Assembly: GCA_034433695.1 (NCBI GenBank)
Contig: DAOUAK010000002.1
Coordinates: 1-26,157, forward strand
Length of the DNA stretch: 26,157 nt
From: JASFBA01 sp034433695
GTDB taxonomy: Bacteria > Chloroflexota > Chloroflexia > DTKN01
Direction: 5' to 3'
The translations under genes and the position numbers were made by a program. A model generated the notes under the pieces. That model worked only from the letters and a program-made list of their open reading frames with translations, was not told where the DNA came from and ran no database searches. Positions 9,601 through 15,602 of this stretch are shown piece after piece; positions within the stretch are counted from its first letter, which is position 1, and every line of letters begins with the position of its first letter.

Positions 9601-10737
9601 GACCTGGAGGCCGGCCTGCGGCTGGCCGATGAGGTGCTCGCGCTGGCCAGGCAGGAGGGAGACCTTTCCACCCAGGCATATATGCGAAGCGGCCGCAGCC
9701 GGGCAGCCGAAATGCGGGGGGAGATCGAGGTAGCCCGTCGGGAAGCCCGCCAGGCTCTGCGCCTGGCCCGACGCGCCCAGGACAGCCGCAGTGCCGGAAT
9801 CGCCCTGATCCTGCTGGGCAATATCTGCAACGCCGTGAAGCAGCCGGCCCGCGCGGCCAGATACTTTGAGCAGGCTGTGGCCGCCCAACGGGCCGCCGGG
9901 GACCGGTCCTGGGAAATCGTCGCCCTTAACAACCTGGGCATCACCTGGATTCAAAGCGGGATGCTGGACCGTGCCCGGGAATGCCTGGAGCAGGTGCTTT
10001 CCCAGGCCCGGCTCATCGGCGACCTGGAAGTAGAACTGATGGCGCTGGGCAACCTGGGTGCCATCGACCTGCGCTCGGGCCACTATGAGCAGGCCGGCGC
10101 ACGCCTGGAATACGCCAGGGCCCTCTTTCGGAAAATGGGCCGCCGGGATGCCGAGGCCGAGGCGCTGGAGTACCTGGCCGAAGTCGCCTTGCATCAGGGG
10201 GAGATTTCGCAGGCCCTGGCATGGGCCTCCGAGGCCCGCGAACTGCGCCGGGCGTGTGGCCTGCCTTTAGGAGGGCTGCTAACCTATGCGCGCATCCTGG
10301 AAGAGGGCGGGCGCCGGTCGGAAGCCCGGGAAGCCTATCGCTCGTTATCCCAGATGGTCGAGCAATCCCAGGCCGGCCGCCCCTCGGCTGACGCCCTGGC
10401 CGGCCTGGCCCGCTGCGCCCTGGCCGACGGCGACCGCTCGGACGCACAATCCCTCCTGGAGGAGGCACTGCGCCTCCTGGCAGAAGGGAAGGCCCGGGCC
10501 GAGGACGCCGCACGGATCTACCTGACCGGCTATCGGCTATTCAATGCCCTGGGCCTGCCGGAAAAGGCCCGGACCTGCCTTTCCCACGGCCGGCGGTTGC
10601 TGCGCCGACAAGCGGCCCGCATTGCCGATCCCCAGATGCGGGAGTCGTTCCTCTACAACGTCCCGGTGCACCGGGAGATTCTCACCGCCGGTGAACCTTC
10701 CTCAGGCCCGGCCCGTTCCCGCAGGAGCAGACGATGA
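6664..10737 (+). CDS. Soluble-adenylyl-cyclase-like protein: two class III cyclase domains, AAA/STAND ATPase, TPR tail
   Basis: 1357 residues, with no signal peptide or membrane segment. Cyclase domain 1 (about 30-200) has both metal-site aspartates, D37 in DLAGFT and D87 in KFSGDAL. Cyclase domain 2 (about 250-408) lacks the first aspartate (VPLFVSF) but has K292 in GDKGC, D354, and N357/R361 in NVAAR, the base-selecting and transition-state residues. One composite active site is therefore expected, making cAMP from ATP. An ATPase domain follows, with GPAGIGKT (453-460) and Walker B LLLLLEDVHW (575-584), then helical TPR-like repeats from about 840 to 1330. Human ADCY10 has the same order. 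The start is supported by GGAAG ten bases upstream and the TATAAT at 6629. The stop overlaps the murE start as ATGA. The signal sensed by the ATPase/TPR part is unknown. Confidence 0.9.
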   Translation: MLATYLPFGLRQELLSTPPAVPAGKTFVQETALLYADLAGFTPLTEAFAQAGPEGVEALAAVLNRVFGGLLDRLHAFGGDLIKFSGDALTCVWPRGADSAGEVLARALAAALAMQEQMQEHPGIETPAGHFPLSMRVGLALGRVITAIAGAETRRFFLVLGPALQRAARAQSRARPGGIALDARARAVLSTTVTCDRAGRLLRVQGPLPAPAAAAPPPPLPDELARPFLLPALVQRLQTTPGSFLAEFRRVVPLFVSFQPPGVRGLQRYVGRALPIIESYGGNLLEVESGDKGCLLVVLFGAPLSHEDDAAQAAACALALRDLPETRGMGITCGTLFTGSLGNAVRRQYSAIGDEMNVAARLMEAAGDAILLSRRVRRAAGERFLYGPAQQLTLKGKEDRVPAFALVGPRPRPGGEFAILPGELVGRQGEQAFLDEAISRVHAGRGAVLSIVGPAGIGKTCLAGELLRRWAARGGTGHWGAATAAARQQPYFPWSGLLRSLLALRGDAPDQADLRAALDALHPDLRLRLPLLADVLGWTMPDNEFTRHLDARQRQDATLALVAEIVRRRARESPLLLLLEDVHWMDRPSWDLALAVGRTIEDLPVLLCLVGRPEEEGAGAASPWSQMARLPHHRSLLLGELTAEEIVSLARRELRVDAISEEIGRLLVERSQGNPLFVQEIVRTLVEGGAITVEAGQACLGRSPEEMAIPDTIHGVVLSRLDRLDEPTKLTLKVAAVIGRTFSVPVLRGIHPTPPEEQELVRQLGLMERFPIVRIESSDPYPSYIFHHVITQEVAYSTLVSAQRSALHRRVAEWYEQTFAENLSPHYGLLAYHYERAGLEDRWVLYLGRMAEEAGRRYAPDVAIEAYGRLGAVLERWAAGDPSEQAGRVARMVDLDPSWGWDALPEKKAHFPPASPDERLFRARFRAALGLADTLDLRGRWEEEHSLLESLRPYVERAGDRTLAIAVGVRRAVLALNSGDLEAGLRLADEVLALARQEGDLSTQAYMRSGRSRAAEMRGEIEVARREARQALRLARRAQDSRSAGIALILLGNICNAVKQPARAARYFEQAVAAQRAAGDRSWEIVALNNLGITWIQSGMLDRARECLEQVLSQARLIGDLEVELMALGNLGAIDLRSGHYEQAGARLEYARALFRKMGRRDAEAEALEYLAEVALHQGEISQALAWASEARELRRACGLPLGGLLTYARILEEGGRRSEAREAYRSLSQMVEQSQAGRPSADALAGLARCALADGDRSDAQSLLEEALRLLAEGKARAEDAARIYLTGYRLFNALGLPEKARTCLSHGRRLLRRQAARIADPQMRESFLYNVPVHREILTAGEPSSGPARSRRSRR

Positions 10738-12329
10738 ACCTGGAACACCTCTTGAGCGAACTCCCCCAGGCCACCGTCCACGGCCGCACCGACCTGGACA
10801 TTGCCGGCCTTTCCTACGATTCCCGCAAGGTCGAGCCGGGCTACCTCTTTGTCGCCATCCGCGGTGTCCATGTGGACGGACACGACTTCATCCCCCAGGC
10901 TCTGGAACGGGGGGCCGTGGCCGTGGTGGCCGAGGCCGGCCGCCCCCTTGACCTCCCGGTGACTCTGGTCCAGGTTCCCGATCCCCATGCCGCCTTGGCG
11001 GACCTGGCGGCAACCTTCTACGGCCACCCGGCCCGTGAGTTGCTGGTTGTCGGGGTCACCGGCACCGACGGCAAGACGACCACCTGTTTCCTCACCAGCA
11101 GCGTGTTGGAAGCAGCCGGATACACGACTGCCCTGCTCGGCACGGTGGATTTCAAGATCGGCCCCCGCCGCTGGGCCAACAAGACCCGCCAGACCAGTCC
11201 GGAGGCGCTGGAGACCCAGGCCTTCCTGCGCGAGGCGGTAGAATCCGGCTGCACCGCCGCTGTCCTGGAGAGTTCCTCTCACGGCCTGGCCCTGAACCGC
11301 CTGGAACACTGCGAGTACGACGTGGCCGTGCTGACCAACGTCACCCATGAGCACCTGGACCTGCACGGTACGGTCGAGGCCTATCGGCTGGCCAAGGCCC
11401 GCCTTTTCGAGATGCTGGGAGAGGCGCGGAAGGTCGGGCCGGAGGGAGCCCTGCGGCCCGGTCGGGGCATCGGCGTGGTGAACCTGGACGATCCGAACGC
11501 CTCCCTGTATACGGCCCGTACCCCGGGCCCGGTGTGGACCTATGCCGTCCGGAATCCGGAAGCCCGGGTGCGTGCCCGTGAGATTGTTCTCCGTCCGGAG
11601 GGCACCTCCTTCTTGCTCGAAGGGCCCGCGGGGAGTTTCCCCGTCCATTTACATCTGCCGGGCGCCTTCAACGTCTACAACGCCCTGGCCGCGGCCGGTG
11701 TCGGGCTGGCGCTGGGGGCATCGGCGGAAGCCGTGGTGGAGGGGCTGGCCGCGGTGAAGGGGGTTACCGGACGGATGCAGCGGGTGGACGAAGGCCAGCC
11801 TTTTACCGTGCTGGTGGATTACGCCCACACTCCGGAGGCTTTCGAGACGGTCATGGGGATGCTCCGGCCGGTAGTCCGGGGGCGGATGATTGCCGTCTTC
11901 GGCAGCGCCGGAGAGCGCGACCGGAAGAAGCGTCCCATGCAGGGGGAGATCGCCGCCCGCTACTGCGAGTTGCTGTTCATCACCGACGAGGACCCTCGGC
12001 GGGAGGACCGCGAGGCCATCCTTTGGGAGATTGCTGCCGGGGCCGAGCGGTTGGGGAAGCGGGCCGGCCGCGACTTTTTCTGTATCGCCGACCGGCGCGA
12101 GGCCATCCGGGCGGCCCTGGAATACGCTCAGCCGGGGGACCTTGTGCTTCTCCTGGGCAAAGGGCATGAGGGCTGCATCTTTTACGCCGATCATGCCCTT
12201 CCGTGGGACGAGGCCGGTGTGGCCCGTGAGGTGCTGCGGGAGATGGGCTACGGGGGAGCGGCGGGTCCGACGGCCGAGCAAAGGTTGTCGCAGGCCGGCG
12301 GGTCTGAACCCCTGCCGGATGTTACCTAA
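10734..12329 (+). CDS. murE: UDP-MurNAc-tripeptide synthetase MurE
   Basis: 531 residues. It adds the third amino acid to UDP-MurNAc-L-Ala-D-Glu during cytoplasmic peptidoglycan precursor synthesis. Visible marks are GVTGTDGKTTT (107-117, ATP loop), LTNVTHEHLDLHG (200-212), K221 in KARLF at the carbamylated lysine position, DYAHTPEAF (362-370), and LGKGHE (474-479). The amino-acid selecting motif is D-E-D-P-R (418-422) instead of the D-N-P-R usual for meso-diaminopimelate enzymes. The Arg is kept, so the third residue is uncertain; some Chloroflexota, such as Chloroflexus, are known to use L-ornithine. Translation is probably coupled to the cyclase gene through the ATGA overlap. No murF, mraY or other cell wall gene follows. 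The 3' end overlaps the converging methyltransferase gene by 8 bases. Confidence 0.95.
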   Translation: MNLEHLLSELPQATVHGRTDLDIAGLSYDSRKVEPGYLFVAIRGVHVDGHDFIPQALERGAVAVVAEAGRPLDLPVTLVQVPDPHAALADLAATFYGHPARELLVVGVTGTDGKTTTCFLTSSVLEAAGYTTALLGTVDFKIGPRRWANKTRQTSPEALETQAFLREAVESGCTAAVLESSSHGLALNRLEHCEYDVAVLTNVTHEHLDLHGTVEAYRLAKARLFEMLGEARKVGPEGALRPGRGIGVVNLDDPNASLYTARTPGPVWTYAVRNPEARVRAREIVLRPEGTSFLLEGPAGSFPVHLHLPGAFNVYNALAAAGVGLALGASAEAVVEGLAAVKGVTGRMQRVDEGQPFTVLVDYAHTPEAFETVMGMLRPVVRGRMIAVFGSAGERDRKKRPMQGEIAARYCELLFITDEDPRREDREAILWEIAAGAERLGKRAGRDFFCIADRREAIRAALEYAQPGDLVLLLGKGHEGCIFYADHALPWDEAGVAREVLREMGYGGAAGPTAEQRLSQAGGSEPLPDVT

Positions 12330-13728
12330 GAGCATACCCCACTTTGCTCCCCAGGTGTCCCCGGGGGCGGTGGTTTTTTACCACGTCCCCCACCCGTCGG
12401 CCCCAACCCAGGGGGTGGCCGTCCACACCGACGAGAATCCAGCCGGCCGGGCCCCGGCTCCGAAGCGTCTCCCCCCGGAGGAAAGCGGCAAGTTCGGGCG
12501 CATCGGGGGAAAAGTTCAGGCCGGCCCGGCAAGGAATTCCCATCGCCAGCGCATGGGACGGGATAAAACGCCCCCGACGGACTCGACCCAGGAGCCAGCC
12601 GGCCCGTAGCAGGCGCAGGCCGGAGGCCTCGGGCATTTCCGGCGACAGGGCCAGTATCTCTTCTCCCCGGAGAACCAGGCATTCCGGCAGGGAAAGGCCG
12701 GGGAAGGTCTCCTGCCAGAAGGCAGAGAGCACCTGCCGGACGGCCGGGCCGGGCCATGGCCCCCGGAAAGAGGGTAACTTCGGGGAAGGCTCTCCTCCCA
12801 GCCGGCGCAGCCGGGCCAGGAAGTGCCCTTCGGCGGGGGCGTGGTGGGGCCATAGGCGAACGGTGTGGCGGAGGCTTTCCCTTACTTCTGGCGGGAGGTC
12901 CCCGGCCCACTCCGGCCGGCCGGGGGAAAAGCCCGGGAAGGAGACGATTTCCTCCAGGGCGTACTCGGGATATGCCTTCAGAAATGCCCCGATCACCCCT
13001 TCGTTTTCCTCCGGGGAGAAGGTGCAGGTCACGTACAGGAGCACGCCGCCAGGGCGCACCAGTTTCGCCGCCGAATCCAGGAGGCGGCTCTGCCGACGGG
13101 CGCAGCCCCGAACCGCCGCCGGGCTCCATTCCCGGATGCTTTCCGGTTCACGCCGGAAGAGGGCTTCCCCCGAACAGGGCGCGTCCACCAGCACCCGGTC
13201 GAAGAAGCCCGGTAGATGCCGGGCCAGGCGCTCCGGATGTTCGGCGCTGACCACGATGTTTTGTGCTCCCCAGCGTTCCAGGTTTTCCAGGAGGATGCGG
13301 GCCCGCTGCGCGTTCACCTCGTTCGCCCAGAGGAGGCCTTCTCCACGCAAACGGGTAGCGATGTGGGTAGCCTTGCCCCCGGGTGCGGCGCAAAGGTCGA
13401 GGACCCGTTCGCCCGGCTGCGGGTCGAGCGCCGGCACGGCGGCGGTGGCCCCCGGCTCCTGGAGGTAGAAGAGGCCGGCCGCATGGAAAGGGTGGCGGCC
13501 CAGGCGTGTCTCCGGCGGCAGGAGGATGGCCTCGGGACACCAGGGCAGGGAAACGTCCGGAAGTCCCAGGCGGGTTACCAGGTCCTGGCGCGTCGTCTTG
13601 AGCGTATTGACCCGCAGGGCCGACCGGGCGGGTTCCTCCAGGGCGGAGAAAAAGGCCGGGTATTCCTCTCCCAGGAGGGCGGCCATGCGCTCCAGAAAGG
13701 CGGCCGGCGGGCACCAATGCCTTTCCAT
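12322..13728 (-). CDS. rsmF: RsmF/NOL1-NOP2-Sun family rRNA (cytosine-5) methyltransferase
   Basis: 468 residues from ATG 13728, close to E. coli RsmF (about 479). It methylates cytosine C5 in 16S rRNA using SAM. Visible marks are the SAM loop LDLCAAPGGK (110-119), VDAPCSG (181-187, C185) and TCTF (234-237, C235) as the two cysteines of the m5C mechanism, and a C-terminal domain ending with GWGRRVGDVVKNHRPRG, as in RsmF-type proteins with a PUA-like tail. A longer frame reaches upstream to 13890, but it would run over the acetyltransferase gene. The TGATG stop/start overlap at 13730-13726 and an upstream AGGA favour 13728. Exact target positions vary between lineages and cannot be assigned here. 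Confidence 0.88.
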   Translation of the reverse strand: MERHWCPPAAFLERMAALLGEEYPAFFSALEEPARSALRVNTLKTTRQDLVTRLGLPDVSLPWCPEAILLPPETRLGRHPFHAAGLFYLQEPGATAAVPALDPQPGERVLDLCAAPGGKATHIATRLRGEGLLWANEVNAQRARILLENLERWGAQNIVVSAEHPERLARHLPGFFDRVLVDAPCSGEALFRREPESIREWSPAAVRGCARRQSRLLDSAAKLVRPGGVLLYVTCTFSPEENEGVIGAFLKAYPEYALEEIVSFPGFSPGRPEWAGDLPPEVRESLRHTVRLWPHHAPAEGHFLARLRRLGGEPSPKLPSFRGPWPGPAVRQVLSAFWQETFPGLSLPECLVLRGEEILALSPEMPEASGLRLLRAGWLLGRVRRGRFIPSHALAMGIPCRAGLNFSPDAPELAAFLRGETLRSRGPAGWILVGVDGHPLGWGRRVGDVVKNHRPRGHLGSKVGYALR

Positions 13729-14315
13729 CAAATTGTCCTGCTGCTGGAAGATGGTTCGGAGATTGCTCCCGAACCTGGGCCGTAAAGCCGAACGTATTCG
13801 TCCTCCAGGAGGCTCATCACCAGGTGGTCTACATATTTCCCATTGATGACGGCATTGTGTCGGAGCACCCCATCCCGCCGAAAGCCGCACTTTTCATAGG
13901 CACGGATCGCCCGAAGGTTGAAATCGCTCACCGTCAGGGAGACCTTGTGGACATGCCGGTGCTCAAAGAGGTATTTGAGCCACAGACGAATCGCCTCGCT
14001 TCCATAGCCCTGCCCCCAATACTTCTTGACACCGATCAGAATGCCCGTTTGAACGTTTCGTGTATCCGGACGGTAACCAAAATAGACCAGGTCGCCGATC
14101 AATTCGCCGTCAAGGGTTTCGATGACAAAACGCTCTATGGAATCCGACCGTTTTTCCTGTTCATACCGCCCTTCCAGTTCTTGCAGGGTCATGGACGAGT
14201 GGGGGTTGTCGTCGGCATAGTACATCACCTCGGGGTCGTTCCACCAGGGGAGAATCACCGGGAGATCGGCCCGCTCGATCGGGCGAATGGCCACTTTTTC
14301 ACCGGTCAAGCGCAT
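13728..14315 (-). CDS. GNAT-family N-acetyltransferase, RimJ/RimL-like
   Basis: 195 residues. It opens with RLTGEKVAIRPIERADLP, the usual first strand of RimJ/RimL-type acetyltransferases, and holds the acetyl-CoA pyrophosphate loop in KKYWGQGYGSEA (Q/R-x-x-G-x-G/A), followed by a C-terminal YEKCGFRRDG segment. It uses acetyl-CoA to acetylate an amine; family members act on ribosomal protein N-termini, amino acids or antibiotics. Being joined by TGATG to an rRNA methyltransferase gene fits a ribosome-related target, but that is inference. GGAGGG lies a few bases before the ATG, and a good promoter lies 30 bases upstream. The last dozen residues are Ser-rich and probably disordered. Confidence 0.85.
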   Translation of the reverse strand: MRLTGEKVAIRPIERADLPVILPWWNDPEVMYYADDNPHSSMTLQELEGRYEQEKRSDSIERFVIETLDGELIGDLVYFGYRPDTRNVQTGILIGVKKYWGQGYGSEAIRLWLKYLFEHRHVHKVSLTVSDFNLRAIRAYEKCGFRRDGVLRHNAVINGKYVDHLVMSLLEDEYVRLYGPGSGAISEPSSSSRTI

Positions 14316-14344
14316 GGCTTACCCTCCGGCCTTTGTTTATTCCT

Positions 14345-14373
14345 ATGATAGCATGCTCTGAGCCCCCCGTCAA
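14345..14373 (-). promoter_or_regulatory. Predicted sigma-70 promoter of the GNAT-rsmF operon
   Basis: On the minus strand, TTGACG (14373-14368), a 17-base spacer and TATCAT (14350-14345). Transcription would start near 14338, giving a leader of about 23 bases. The site interlocks with the divergent dGTPase promoter. Confidence 0.65.
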
Positions 14374-14378
14374 CAATG

Positions 14379-14387
14379 TGGTATAAT
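14379..14387 (+). promoter_or_regulatory. Extended -10 promoter of the dgt-argS-GT4 operon
   Basis: TGG plus a perfect TATAAT (14382-14387), with only a poor -35 match (TGAGCC, 14359-14364) at 17 bases. The leader to ATG 14436 is about 42 bases. Confidence 0.6.
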
Positions 14388-14435
14388 ACCATCAAACCTG
14401 CCGGCCGAATGTGCCGGTCGGTTACGGAGGTTGCC

Positions 14436-15587
14436 ATGTATCGCTCCCGAAAAGATTTGGAGGAACTGGAGGCCGCCACCCTGGCCCCCTATGCCATGAA
14501 AAGTCGCGACTCCCGTGGCCGGGCCTATCCCGAAGATGAGCCGGCCTACCGCACCGCCTTCCAGCGCGACCGCGACCGCATCCTCCACACCACCGCCTTC
14601 CGCCGCCTGGAGTACAAGACCCAGGTCTTTGTCAACTACGAAGGCGATTACTATCGCACCCGCCTGACCCATACCCTGGAGGTCTGCCAGATCGGCCAGA
14701 CGATCGCCCGTGCCCTGGGGCTAAATGCCGACCTGGTCGAGGCTATAGCCCTGGCCCACGACATCGGCCACCCCGCTTTCGGCCACTCGGGGGAGGAAAC
14801 GCTGGCGGCCCTCATGGCCGACCACGGCGGCTTTAACCACAACACCCAGAGCCTGCGGGTCGTAGAGAAACTGGAACGACGCTACCCCGATTTCCCGGGC
14901 CTGAACCTGACCTGGGAGGTGCGCGAAGGCATCATCAAACACGAAACCATCTACGACCGCTCCGATGCCAGCGGTTACGACCCCGACCTGCGGCCGCCGC
15001 TGGAGGCCCAGGTGGTCAACGCCGCCGACGAGGCCGCCTACACCGCCCACGACCTGGACGATGGGCTTCGTTCCGGCATGATTCGGCCGGAGGACCTCTC
15101 CGGCATCGTCCTCTGGGAAGAAATACTTCGCTCCACCGGAACGGCTGGCCGGCCCTTTACCGAACTCGTCCGCCGCCAGGTGATTCGCCGCCTGATCGGC
15201 ACGATGGTCACCGACATTATCCAGGCCACCGAACGAAACCTCCGGGAGGCCGGCATCGCCTCCCTGGAGGATGTCCGCCGTTATCCGGGCCTTCTGGTGG
15301 GACATTCGGAGGAGATGGCGGCCAAGAATCGCCAACTGAAGGACTTTCTCTATCAACACCTCTACCGCCACTGGCGGGTCCTGCGGATGGCCGCCAAAGC
15401 CCGTTGGTTCATCGAGCAACTGTTCCAGGCCTATGTCTCCAATCCCGAACTCCTCCCCCCGAGCACACGGGCCCGCATCGGCGAAGAAGACCTCTACCGC
15501 GTCGTCTGCGACTATATCGCCGGCATGACCGACCGCTATGCCCTGGAGGAGTACAAGAAACTCTTCGATCCCTTCGAGCGGGTGTGA
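14436..15587 (+). CDS. dgt: Deoxyguanosinetriphosphate triphosphohydrolase-like HD hydrolase
   Basis: 383 residues from ATG 14436. dGTPases split dGTP or other dNTPs into the nucleoside and tripolyphosphate and so balance DNA precursor pools. Visible marks are the N-terminal SRDSRGRAYPEDEPAYRTAFQRDRDRI-type opening, FRRLEYKTQV, a metal-binding histidine (H79 in RLTHTLEV), and the HD pair H108/D109 in AHDIGHPAFGH; the C-terminus is helical. A frame starting at 14376 would begin inside the -10 box, so I used ATG 14436, which has GGAGG five bases upstream. This form matches the type 2 group (dgtP-like, around 380 residues) and not the longer E. coli Dgt. First gene of a three-gene run. Confidence 0.9.
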   Translation: MYRSRKDLEELEAATLAPYAMKSRDSRGRAYPEDEPAYRTAFQRDRDRILHTTAFRRLEYKTQVFVNYEGDYYRTRLTHTLEVCQIGQTIARALGLNADLVEAIALAHDIGHPAFGHSGEETLAALMADHGGFNHNTQSLRVVEKLERRYPDFPGLNLTWEVREGIIKHETIYDRSDASGYDPDLRPPLEAQVVNAADEAAYTAHDLDDGLRSGMIRPEDLSGIVLWEEILRSTGTAGRPFTELVRRQVIRRLIGTMVTDIIQATERNLREAGIASLEDVRRYPGLLVGHSEEMAAKNRQLKDFLYQHLYRHWRVLRMAAKARWFIEQLFQAYVSNPELLPPSTRARIGEEDLYRVVCDYIAGMTDRYALEEYKKLFDPFERV

Positions 15588-15602
15588 AAGGAGGTATCCT
15601 TG
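15588..15602 (+). promoter_or_regulatory. Strong Shine-Dalgarno with TTG start for argS
   Basis: AAGGAGGT (15588-15595), four bases, then TTG (15600-15602). This near-perfect site decides the rare start codon. Confidence 0.8.

Noticed and set aside
8389..10194. 601-codon open frame opposite the cyclase gene
   Set aside because: Mirror of codon bias on the opposite strand; no domain or ribosome site seen.
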